Positions 1 to 7,012 of a stretch of DNA of 18,177 nucleotides are shown in pieces; the stretch's first letter is position 1; every line of letters begins with the position of its first letter. The notes under the pieces were generated by a model. The model saw only the letters and a list, made by a program, of their open reading frames with translations, searched no databases and had not been told where the DNA came from. The DNA is taken from contig CAAFMG010000132.1 in assembly GCA_900763965.1 (NCBI GenBank), positions 1 through 18,177 of the forward strand. Reading direction: 5' to 3'. Position numbers and translations under genes: made by a program. This DNA comes from an uncultured Oscillospiraceae bacterium (GTDB lineage Bacteria; Bacillota; Clostridia; Oscillospirales; Oscillospiraceae).

Positions 1-218
1 CATTGCGCCGACAATACAGTATCGAATATTTGCAAGCAAAATTCGGCAGTATCATGTCGAAACATGGTATATTTGCAACATCGGAACCCCGGTTTGGCCA
101 AATCGGTTCTGCTCAAAAATTTGCCACGTTGGCGGGCGGATACTATCCGTTATGTTATTGAGTGATCGCCTCCGGCGATCATTGGATTTTGATTCGCTGC
201 GCGGCGCACCACCCCTAC
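1..218 (+). repeat. R1 hairpin repeat, copy a (truncated by window start)
   Basis: Bases 1-143 are almost identical to 335-477, an offset of 334, so this is the upstream unit of a tandem duplication. It has the 'long' right end: after the CGGATA/TATCCG hairpin come TGATCGCC-TCC-GGCGATCA (an 8-bp stem) and then a stretch ending in CACCCCTAC at 218. The same long end occurs in copy c near 5298. No protein is supported, because open frames here only follow the repeat. Confidence 0.85.
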
Positions 219-278
219 GAACTCAAGAATTTGGAGCCATCCGCAAAATACGCACCGGGTGCGATGCGGTACGTCTGC
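219..278 (+). repeat. R1 linker segment between copies a and b
   Basis: This 60-bp segment starts GAACTCAAGAATTTGGAGCC and ends GTACGTCTGC. It joins the CCCCTAC end of copy a to the GTAGGGG start of copy b. A diverged 59-bp version at 4963-5021 occupies the equivalent position before copy c, so the linker belongs to the repeat family and is not unique DNA. Confidence 0.75.
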
Positions 279-490
279 GTAGGGGCGGCTATCAGCCGCC
301 CGGTTATTTCCCCATCGGGGAAATAACGTCGGCGCATTGCGCCGACAATACAGTATCGAATATTTGCAAGCAAAATTCGGCAGTATCATGTCGAAACATG
401 GTATATTTGCAACATCGGAACCCCGGTTTGGCCAAATCGGTTCTGCTCAAAAACTTGCCACGTTGGCGGGCGGATGATATCCGCCCCTAC
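279..490 (+). repeat. R1 hairpin repeat, copy b (complete, short type)
   Basis: This 212-bp core runs from GTAGGGG to CCCCTAC. The two ends are inverted repeats of about 24 bp with two mismatches, and each end is also a hairpin. Internal hairpins are GTTATTTCCCC/GGGGAAATAAC (303-327), GTCGGCGC/GCGCCGAC (328-346) and one around CATG..CATG near 388-402. The right-end hairpin has arms GGGCGGAT and ATCCGCCC, where copy d has GGGCGGCT and AGCCGCCC, a compensated base-pair change. Confidence 0.85.
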
Positions 491-510
491 ATGGCGTATG
501 CCGCCGAATT
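491..510 (+). repeat. R1 outer border sequence
   Basis: The sequence ATGGCGTATGCCGCCGAATT directly follows the CCCCTAC end. The same 20 bases with one change follow copy c (5299-5318), and the reverse complement precedes copy d (17872-17891). The match to the copy d flank continues outward for roughly another 20 bases, so the true element boundary may lie beyond this border. Confidence 0.7.
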
Positions 511-560
511 ACCGCCGCAAATATTTCGGTGCGCCGCCCAGCGCATCGAAATATCTGCCC

Positions 561-593
561 TAAAAAATGCCGCACCGAATTTTTCGGTGCGGC
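561..593 (-). terminator. Intrinsic terminator of the AfuABC/FbpABC-type operon
   Basis: On the minus strand an 11-bp stem (GCCGCACCGAA/TTCGGTGCGGC, 3-base loop) is followed by ATTTTTTA. It lies 8 bases beyond the ATPase stop codon, the right place and orientation to end the three-gene operon. Confidence 0.88.
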
Positions 594-600
594 TTGGTTT

Positions 601-1677
601 TTACAGGATATGAACGCTTTCCGGGGCGAAGACCAGGCGGCAGGTGTCGCCTACCTGGTAGATTTTTTTGTTCTTGGGGTTGGGGTCTGTCAGCTTTACC
701 AGGGTGTCGCCTACCATGACGTGGTAGTTCTGATAGCTGCCCATGAAGCAGGACAGCACCACCCGGCAGGGCAGGCCGCCGGTTTCGGCCAGGGTGGCGG
801 CTTCGGGGCGCAGGACGATGGTGTACGGCTTACCTTCTTCCAGGGCCTTGTCGGTCTGCACCTGGCAGATATCCCCTGCCACGTTGATCTGGGCCTGGGT
901 GCCCTCCCGCTTTTGGCAGGTGCCTTTGAGGAAGTTGGCCTCGCCAATGAAGTCTGCCACGAACTCATTGACCGGGTGATAGTAGATCTCCTGGGGGCTG
1001 CCCATCTGCTCCACCACACCGGAACGCATGATGATGATCCGGTCGGAAAGGGCCATGGCCTCGCTCTGGTCGTGGGTAACGTAAATGGCGGTGATGCCCA
1101 CCTCCTGCTGGATCCGGCGGATCTCTGTGCGCATGGTCACCCGGAGCTTGGCATCCAGGTTGGAAAGAGGCTCGTCAAACAGCAGGACACTTGGTTCAAT
1201 AACCAAGGCTCTTGCCAATGCCACACGCTGCTGCTGGCCGCCGGACAGCTGGTTGGTCATCCGCCCTTCCATGCCCGTCAGCTCCACCAGATCCAGAATC
1301 CGCATGACCCGCTCACGGATCTGCTCCTTGGGAACGTGGCGCAGTTTCAGGCCGTAGGCCACGTTGTCATAGACATTGTAGTGGGGCAGCAGGGCGTAGC
1401 TCTGGAACACCATGGCGGTATCCCGCTTGTTGGGGGTCAGGGCGTTGATGGGCTCCTCCCCCAGATAGATTTCCCCCTCGTCGGGGCTTTCAAAACCGGC
1501 GATCATCCGCAATGTGGTGGTCTTGCCGCAGCCGGAGGGGCCCAGCAGGGTCACAAATTCGCCGGGGGCGATGGTCAGGGTGTTGTCCTTGACGGCATAG
1601 AAGTCCTTCCCGGTTTTGGGATCCTGGTAAATTTTGGAGATATGCTCCAGACGAACGCCTTTTTTCACTTTTTCCAT
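601..1677 (-). CDS. ABC transporter ATP-binding protein (FbpC/PotA/PhnT-like)
   Basis: This is the ATPase subunit that powers the importer encoded just upstream. The 358-residue protein has a complete nucleotide-binding domain: Walker A GPSGCGKT at about 46-53, Q-loop Gln 92, signature LSGGQQQR at about 144-151, Walker B VLLFDE at about 164-169, D-loop SNLD and switch His 202. A C-terminal region of about 100 residues fits the TOBE-type regulatory domain of the CUT1/Fe3+/polyamine ATPases. The ATG lies 3 bases after the permease stop codon, and its AAGGAGG is inside the permease 3' end, so the two are translationally coupled. The ATPase class is certain. The substrate is not, because this ATPase type serves iron, polyamine, phosphonate and hexose-phosphate importers. 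Confidence 0.95.
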   Translation of the reverse strand: MEKVKKGVRLEHISKIYQDPKTGKDFYAVKDNTLTIAPGEFVTLLGPSGCGKTTTLRMIAGFESPDEGEIYLGEEPINALTPNKRDTAMVFQSYALLPHYNVYDNVAYGLKLRHVPKEQIRERVMRILDLVELTGMEGRMTNQLSGGQQQRVALARALVIEPSVLLFDEPLSNLDAKLRVTMRTEIRRIQQEVGITAIYVTHDQSEAMALSDRIIIMRSGVVEQMGSPQEIYYHPVNEFVADFIGEANFLKGTCQKREGTQAQINVAGDICQVQTDKALEEGKPYTIVLRPEAATLAETGGLPCRVVLSCFMGSYQNYHVMVGDTLVKLTDPNPKNKKIYQVGDTCRLVFAPESVHIL

Positions 1678-1680
1678 GGC

Positions 1681-3390
1681 TTAACCCTCCTTGATTTTTC
1701 TGCTGGTGCCGAAGTACTTGGTCACCAGATCCATCAGCAGCACGGAACCGTAGGTAATGCCAATGAGGATGGTGGCAAAGGCGCAGGCCAGGCTGTAGGA
1801 GCCTTTTTCGGCGAATTCGTTGATCTGCACGGTGATCAGCAGGAACTGGGGGGTCACCAGCAGAATAATGGCGGAAATGGCGGTGATGCTCCGGACAAAG
1901 GCGGTCACCAGGCCGCTGAGGAAGGAATCTTTGATCAGGGGCAGGGTCACGGTCATAAAGACCCGGAAGCTGTCTGCGCCCATGTCGTAGGCGGATTCCT
2001 CAATGGACTTGTCAATCTGCCGCAGGGCGGAAATGCCGCTGCGGGTGCCGGTGGGCAGGGAGCGCACCACGAAAACGATGATCAGGATCCCGGCGGTGCC
2101 GTAAAGCCCCTGCAAAATCCCCGAATGGAACAGGCCGCCGGAGAAGCCCCGGATATAGCCCACGCCCAGAACGGTGCCGGGAACGGCCATGGCCAGCATG
2201 GACACCGCTTCAATAAAGCCCTTGGACTTAAAGTTCCGCTTGACCACCAGGTAGGAGATGATCATGCTCAGAAGGGCGGTGATGGGGGCGGCAATCAGGC
2301 TGAGGACAAAGGAATCCCGGAAGGCCTTCAGGCCGTGGTAGCGGCTGAACACCAGCTTGAACCACTTGCCCGTCAGGGGGAAGAACTTAAAGCCCCAGGT
2401 GGGGAAGCAGGCGCCGATGGGCACGCACAGGTACATCATAATAACGAACAGCGCCACCAGGGAGCAGAGCACCGTCAGGGGGATCTTCACGCTTCTGTCG
2501 GTGATGAGCATCCGGCCACGGGAGGCCTTGCCGGTGAGGGTGGCGGCGGTTTTCCGCTCCAAATAGTATTTCTGCACGGCGAACATACCCAGGGTGATGC
2601 ACAGCAGCACCACAGCCATGGCAGCGGCACCGGCCTTGTCGTAGGCGCCGGTGATCTGCAAATAGATGGTGGTGGCCAGGGTATCGTAGGAGCCGCCGAT
2701 GATCATGGGGTTTGCAAAGTCCGCAATGGACTCAATGAAGGTGACCAAAAAGGCATTGCCCAGACCCGGCAGCATCAGCGGCAGGGTGACACTGGTAAAG
2801 ACCTTCCACCGGGAAGCGCCCATATCCCGGGCGGCCTCCTCCAGAGAGGGGTCAATGTTTTTGAGCAGCCCTTTTAGCATCATATAGCACACCGGGAAAA
2901 AGGTCAGGGTCTGGACAACGGCGATGCCCCAGAAGCCATAAACGCTGTTGTCATAGATCCCCAGCAGGTACCGGGTGATAATGCCTGCCTTGCCAAAGAG
3001 CATGATCATGGAAAGGCTCAAAACAAAGGGCGGGGACACCACCGGCAGCATGGAGACGACCTTAAACAGTCCTCCGGCGAATTTGTCCATTTTTACATAG
3101 ACCTCCACATAGGCAAACAGCAGTCCCACCAGGGTGGAAAGGATGCCTACCAGGAAGCCGACTTTCAGGGTGTTGGTAATGGCACGGGTGAAGGAGGGCA
3201 TGGCGAAAATGCGCCGGAACACATCGACACCCAAGCTGCCGTCTCCCACCAGGCTGTCCACCAACAGAATGGCCAGGGGGTAGAGAATAAACAATGTTAA
3301 AAAGGCGATGAGCACCGCAATGGTGGTCACCATGATGGGGTCAGCCATCAGCTTTTTTCGGTCCAGCGCCGCACTCTGGTTCTTTGCCAT
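1681..3390 (-). CDS. ABC transporter permease, fused two-domain FbpB/AfuB type
   Basis: This inner-membrane channel subunit of about 569 residues carries two fused MetI-like permease domains, about twelve membrane segments in all. Each half has an EAA coupling motif: EEAARDMGAS...LPLMLPG at about 184-211 and EESAYDMGAD...LPLIKDS at about 463-491. The fused arrangement is typical of FbpB/AfuB/PhnV-type systems. A longer frame begins at a GTG at 3417, but AAGGAGG falls inside its first codons and sits about 11 bases before the ATG at 3390, so I chose the ATG. A terminator-like hairpin separates it from the lipoprotein gene upstream. The family is clear; the transported solute is not determined. 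Confidence 0.94.
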   Translation of the reverse strand: MAKNQSAALDRKKLMADPIMVTTIAVLIAFLTLFILYPLAILLVDSLVGDGSLGVDVFRRIFAMPSFTRAITNTLKVGFLVGILSTLVGLLFAYVEVYVKMDKFAGGLFKVVSMLPVVSPPFVLSLSMIMLFGKAGIITRYLLGIYDNSVYGFWGIAVVQTLTFFPVCYMMLKGLLKNIDPSLEEAARDMGASRWKVFTSVTLPLMLPGLGNAFLVTFIESIADFANPMIIGGSYDTLATTIYLQITGAYDKAGAAAMAVVLLCITLGMFAVQKYYLERKTAATLTGKASRGRMLITDRSVKIPLTVLCSLVALFVIMMYLCVPIGACFPTWGFKFFPLTGKWFKLVFSRYHGLKAFRDSFVLSLIAAPITALLSMIISYLVVKRNFKSKGFIEAVSMLAMAVPGTVLGVGYIRGFSGGLFHSGILQGLYGTAGILIIVFVVRSLPTGTRSGISALRQIDKSIEESAYDMGADSFRVFMTVTLPLIKDSFLSGLVTAFVRSITAISAIILLVTPQFLLITVQINEFAEKGSYSLACAFATILIGITYGSVLLMDLVTKYFGTSRKIKEG

Positions 3391-3447
3391 AGGCGTGGTT
3401 CCCTCCTTCGGTTTCACACCTCCGGCGGCGTGCCGCCAGGGTATGGG

Positions 3448-3483
3448 ATAAAAATCCCGGCGGCGGCAACAGCCGCCGCCGGG
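3448..3483 (-). terminator. Hairpin with T-tract between lipoprotein and permease genes
   Basis: A perfect 12-bp GC stem (arms 3456-3467 and 3472-3483, 4-base loop) is followed on the minus strand by ATTTTTAT. It lies within the operon, between the solute-binding gene and the permease. A partial terminator or 3'-end stabiliser here would give more lipoprotein than permease, as is common in binding-protein operons. No separate promoter for the permease was evident in the 163-bp gap. Confidence 0.75.
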
Positions 3484-3553
3484 GGTGGGTGGTTTGGTTT
3501 TTCAGGCTCCACAATGCAATTGTGGGGGATCGCCTGATTATGCAGATTACTCG

Positions 3554-4738
3554 TTATGCGGTCTTGAAACGATCCTCGCCGGTGTCAGCGCCGCCGGCGT
3601 TCAGGGCCTTCATGACTTCCTCGATGTAGGTGCCGATGTTCTGCTTGGCATCCTCGAAGTCGTAGTCCATCACGTTGTCGGGATCCAGACCGTACTGCAT
3701 AGCGACCTCAGGCTGGGTGGCGTTGTCAATGCACAGGAACTGGTAGGAGCCGTTGTCGGCAGCCAGGTTCACGCACTCAGGGGACAGAGCGTACTCGATC
3801 CACAGCTTGGCGGCGTTCTCATGGGCAGCGCCCTTGAAGATAGCGGTTGCGCCAACCTCAAAGGAGGTGCCGGAGGAGGGGATGATCAGCTCCACGTTGG
3901 TGTAGCCGTTGTCCACGATCTGGGTGATGCCGTCATGCAGGAAGCCGATGCCGATGACGCACTCGCCGGTGCCCACGTTCTTGGAGGGGCCGGAGCCGGA
4001 CTTGGTGTAAACTTCGATGTTCTTATCCAGATCCACCAGGTACTGGATGCCTTCGTCATGGCCGTACTTCTGGATCATGGTGTTGATGACCAGCTTGGCG
4101 GTACCGGCGGTATTGTAGTTGGACAGCCAGATCAGGCCCTTGTACTCAGGCTTCAGCAGATCCTGCCAGTCGGCGGGCTTCTCCAGGTTCAGGCGGTTCA
4201 GCTCATCGGTGTTGACCATGAAGCCCAGAATGCCCTTGTAAATGCCGTACCACTGGCCGTCGGCATCCTTATACATATCGCTCAGCAGATGGGAAGCGTT
4301 CTTTGCATCGTACTTTTCCAGCAGACCCTTGGAAGCGCAGACGTTGTAGGGGTCGGTGGTGCCGCCGAACCAGACGTCACCGGAGGGGTTGCCGTTTTCT
4401 TCTTCGATCTTTGCCTGGACTTCACCGGTGGACAGGCGCTGATAGTTAACCTTGATGCCGAAGAGCTCCTGGAAATGCTGGCAGGCAGCAGCCAGGTATT
4501 CTTCCTCACAGGAGCCGTAAACCGTCAGCTCGCCGTCAGCCTGGGCAGCGGCGATGAGATCGTCCATGCCGTCAAAATAGCTGGGATACTTGCTTTCTGC
4601 CTTAGGTGCTTCCGTGGCAGCAGGTGCATCCGTGCCGGCAGGAGCCGCAGTGGTGGCAGGAGCCTCGGTGGTTCCGCCGCAGGCAGCCAGGGTCAGAACC
4701 ATGGCCAGGGACAGAAGCAATGCCAAAAACTTTTTCAT
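3554..4738 (-). CDS. Extracellular solute-binding lipoprotein (AfuA/FbpA-type, COG1840-like)
   Basis: This lipoprotein captures the solute for the adjacent importer. The 394-residue protein starts MKKFLALLLSLAMVLTLAAC, with lipobox LAAC and lipidated Cys 20, then a Thr/Ala/Pro-rich linker to about residue 50. The mature part has the early strand ELTVYGSCEEEY and the motif STGEVQAKIEEENGNPSGDV followed by WFGG, characteristic of the AfuA/PhnS/FbpA group. GGAGG lies 8 bases before the ATG at 4738; the frame stays open upstream through the promoter, so earlier starts are rejected. I do not see the adjacent Tyr-Tyr pair that binds Fe3+ in classic FbpA proteins, so hexose phosphate, a phosphonate or another anion is as plausible as iron. 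Confidence 0.92.
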   Translation of the reverse strand: MKKFLALLLSLAMVLTLAACGGTTEAPATTAAPAGTDAPAATEAPKAESKYPSYFDGMDDLIAAAQADGELTVYGSCEEEYLAAACQHFQELFGIKVNYQRLSTGEVQAKIEEENGNPSGDVWFGGTTDPYNVCASKGLLEKYDAKNASHLLSDMYKDADGQWYGIYKGILGFMVNTDELNRLNLEKPADWQDLLKPEYKGLIWLSNYNTAGTAKLVINTMIQKYGHDEGIQYLVDLDKNIEVYTKSGSGPSKNVGTGECVIGIGFLHDGITQIVDNGYTNVELIIPSSGTSFEVGATAIFKGAAHENAAKLWIEYALSPECVNLAADNGSYQFLCIDNATQPEVAMQYGLDPDNVMDYDFEDAKQNIGTYIEEVMKALNAGGADTGEDRFKTA

Positions 4739-4810
4739 TTCATGTTCCTCCGTTCTGTATTTTCCTCGATAGGTACCATTCCCAAGGGAGTGCCCCAAGG
4801 AACTGGGTAT

Positions 4811-4839
4811 ATTATAGTATTTTGCGGTTGTGTTGTCAA
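4811..4839 (-). promoter_or_regulatory. Sigma-A promoter of the AfuABC/FbpABC-type operon
   Basis: On the minus strand TTGACA (4834-4839), a 17-base spacer and TATAAT (4811-4816) form a perfect consensus promoter. It lies about 70 bases upstream of the lipoprotein ATG. No Fur-like palindrome was recognised around it. Confidence 0.9.
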
Positions 4840-4940
4840 TCCTTACCAGAAAAGTTCTTGATATTTTTTGCTTCCTTGTGGACAATGCCATTGGGGGGAT
4901 GGGGTTTGCGGATGCAGGATTTCCAAATCTCCACCGCAAA

Positions 4941-5318
4941 AATTCGGTGACACCACCCCTGCGAACTCAGAAATTTGAGCCATCCGCAAATTACGCACAA
5001 TGCCCGATGCAGTACGTCTGTGTAGGGGAAGATATTATCTTCCCGGTTGTTTTTCCCTTGGGGGAAAAACAACGTCGGCGCAAAGCGCCGACAATGTAAT
5101 GTCAAACATTTTTCGTTGATATTTGACGGTATCATGTTGGAACATGGTATATTGGAAACATCGGAACCCCAGTTTGGCCAATTCGGTTCTGCCCTGAAAT
5201 TTGCCACGTTGGCGGGCGGATAATATCCGTTATATTATGGTGTGATCGCCCCCGGCGATCAATTTATTTTGATTCGCTGCGCGGAGCACCACCCCTACAT
5301 GGCGTATGCCACCGAATT
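4941..5318 (+). repeat. R1 composite repeat, copy c with linker and both borders
   Basis: The block begins AATTCGGTG (4941-4949), continues with a remnant core end CACCACCCCTGC and the linker (4963-5021), then a complete 277-bp long-type core at 5022-5298 (GTAGGGG to CCCCTAC), and finishes with the border ATGGCGTATGCCACCGAATT (5299-5318). Its ends are therefore inverted. Hairpins match those of copies b and d in position but differ in sequence with pairing kept: GGGAAGAT/ATCTTCCC, and GTTGTTTTTCCC/GGGAAAAACAAC. It fills the gap between the lipoprotein promoter and the 3' end of the MATE gene. No gene is supported in it. Confidence 0.82.
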
Positions 5319-5344
5319 ACCGAGCGGGAATTGCGCCGCCGGTA

Positions 5345-6715
5345 TTAATGACTGTACTGCTGCATCCGCCGGAGGTGTTTGCGGTAGACGAACACCAGGG
5401 CGATGAGCTGGCACAGGGCGGTCAGGGCCCAGGACAGGGGGTAGGAGCTGAGCAGGCAGGGGATGGTGTGGTACTGCTGGAAAACGGTGCGGATCCACAC
5501 AATGCGGAAGCCGCAGGCACCCAGCAGGCAGAACACCATGGGGATCACCGCAGAGCCAAGGCCCCGGAGCATTCCCGTGGACACATCCATGAGGCCGCAC
5601 AGGAAATAGGGCAGGCTGACCAGCACCAGCCGTTCGTAGCCGTAGGCGATGACCTCCGGCTCGTTGGGAATGTAAATGCTCAGCAGCTCCCGGCCGAAGA
5701 AATAGCAGATTCCCGCCATGGCAAGGCTCACCGCCATGACGCTGGCAAAGACGATCCAGATGATCTTTTTCACCCGGCTGTACTGCCCAGCACCGGCGTT
5801 CTGACCGATGTAGTTCACCGCCGTCTGGTGGAAGGAATTGACGATGAGATACAGGAAATTCTCAATATTGCCGGAGGCGGCGCTGGCGGACACAAAGACC
5901 TCGCCGAAGGAATTCACCGCCGCCTGGATCAGCACATTGGAGATATTGAAGAAGGTGCTCTGGATCCCGGCGGGCAGACCCACCCGGAGGATCTTCTGAA
6001 TCTGGGCACCATAGAACCGCATTTCCCGCAGTACCAGCTTGCAGGCATCGGTGCGCCGCATCAGCGCCGCCACCACCAATACCGCAGACACCCCCTGGGA
6101 CAAAACGGTGGCCAGGGCCACCCCCGCCACATTCATCCCGAAGATCCGCACGAACACCAGGTTCATAATCACATTCAAAATTCCCGCCAGAACCAGGAAA
6201 ATCAGGGGGCTTTTGGTATCTCCCGCCGCCCGCAGAATGGCGGCGCAGAAGTTATACAGCATGGTAAAGGTCACACCGGCAAAGCAGATGCGCATATATA
6301 CCGTGGACAGGGGCAGCACCGACTGGGGGGTGTCCATCATTTCCAGAAACCGCCCCGACCAGGTCATGCCCACCACCGTCAGCACGATGCCGGACACCAG
6401 GGCCAGAGGAATGGTGGTATGCACCGTCCGGCGCACCTCCTCGTCCTGGTGGCCGCCGATGCCATGGGCCACCGCCACACCGGTGCCCACCGACAGTCCC
6501 ACGAAAAAGTTCACCAGAAGGCTGGTCAGATTGGAGGTGGCGCCCACCGCCGCCACGCTGACACTGCCGCAGAACTGCCCCACGATCACAAGATCCGCCG
6601 CATTGAACAGGAGCTGCAAGACGTTGGTGAAAATAATGGGGATGGTATACAGGAAGATCCCGGACACCAGAGGCCCGGACAGAAGATCCGTAGTATGACG
6701 TTTGGAAAAAGTCAC
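5345..6715 (-). CDS. MATE family efflux transporter
   Basis: This is a predicted multidrug/toxic-compound exporter of the MATE family, which couples export to Na+ or H+ uptake across the cytoplasmic membrane. The 456-residue product is hydrophobic throughout with about twelve membrane segments in two MatE halves. N-terminal features typical of the NorM/DinF-like group include DLLSGPLVSGIFLYTIPIIF and the AADLVIVGQF segment, and FCAAILRAAGDTKSPLIFLV is also typical. I chose a GTG start at 6715 because GGGAGG lies 8 bases before it. The longer frame from 6772 would read through that site and into an inserted repeat. It is the only gene in its transcript. Its presumed promoter lies across the R2 element. 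The actual substrate cannot be told from sequence. Confidence 0.93.
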   Translation of the reverse strand: MTFSKRHTTDLLSGPLVSGIFLYTIPIIFTNVLQLLFNAADLVIVGQFCGSVSVAAVGATSNLTSLLVNFFVGLSVGTGVAVAHGIGGHQDEEVRRTVHTTIPLALVSGIVLTVVGMTWSGRFLEMMDTPQSVLPLSTVYMRICFAGVTFTMLYNFCAAILRAAGDTKSPLIFLVLAGILNVIMNLVFVRIFGMNVAGVALATVLSQGVSAVLVVAALMRRTDACKLVLREMRFYGAQIQKILRVGLPAGIQSTFFNISNVLIQAAVNSFGEVFVSASAASGNIENFLYLIVNSFHQTAVNYIGQNAGAGQYSRVKKIIWIVFASVMAVSLAMAGICYFFGRELLSIYIPNEPEVIAYGYERLVLVSLPYFLCGLMDVSTGMLRGLGSAVIPMVFCLLGACGFRIVWIRTVFQQYHTIPCLLSSYPLSWALTALCQLIALVFVYRKHLRRMQQYSH

Positions 6716-6759
6716 CTTGTTTTCCTCCCAGCTCCGCCAAGGGGGCGGAAATGATTTTG

Positions 6760-6920
6760 GGCAGCACCGCATAATTCAGCAAGAGACAGCAGCGAGAGAT
6801 TTTGTTCCAAGATAAAGTTTGAAAAACGCAGGAATACTGGATGTATTTCAAGTTTTTCAAACTGCAATATTGGGACAAAAGATCCGCTGATGTCCGCAGA
6901 TGCAATTGTGCGGTGTTGCC
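6760..6920 (+). mobile_element. R2 MITE-like palindromic element, copy 1 (161 bp)
   Basis: The left end GGCAGCACCGCATAATT and the reverse complement of the right end GGCAACACCGCACAATT match at 15 of 17 positions. The inversion continues inward through TTTTGTTCCAA/TTGGGACAAAA and AGTTTGAAAAAC/GTTTTTCAAACT, so most of the element can fold into one long hairpin. TTTG occurs immediately outside both ends (6756-6759 and 6921-6924), consistent with a 4-bp target duplication. There is no room for a transposase, so movement would need one in trans. Confidence 0.82.
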
Positions 6921-6928
6921 TTTGATGT

Positions 6929-6957
6929 AATATATCATGCCGCCCGGAGAATTACAA
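6929..6957 (-). promoter_or_regulatory. Likely promoter of the MATE gene
   Basis: On the minus strand TTGTAA (6952-6957), a 17-base spacer and TATATT (6929-6934) are preceded by a TG extended -10 dinucleotide. The start of transcription would fall near 6922, at the edge of the R2 element, so the whole element would be the 5' leader. The -35 matches the consensus at only four of six bases. Confidence 0.6.
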
Positions 6958-7012
6958 GTGTCCGCCTGAGAAAAATATCAAAAATCCTGACAGGCCCACG
7001 CAGGCGGCCGGA

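Noticed and set aside
1..490. CRISPR array suggested by repeated hairpins
   Set aside because: The repeated units are over 200 bp with an internal mosaic of different hairpins, there are no uniform short repeats with unique spacers, and no cas genes are present.
152..613. 153-residue frame across the repeats at the window start
   Set aside because: It is composed of R1 hairpin repeats, linker and terminator, so it follows repeat sequence and not a gene.
529..2877. 782-residue open frame on the plus strand, rich in His, Gly and Gln
   Set aside because: It runs antisense through the ABC ATPase and permease genes, whose motifs, ribosome sites and terminator are all on the minus strand. The His/Gly/Gln bias is what an antisense frame of GC-rich genes gives.
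5306..6754. 482-residue plus-strand frame opposite the MATE gene
   Set aside because: The MATE protein on the other strand is a full-length, well-supported membrane protein. This frame lacks a ribosome site and has antisense composition.
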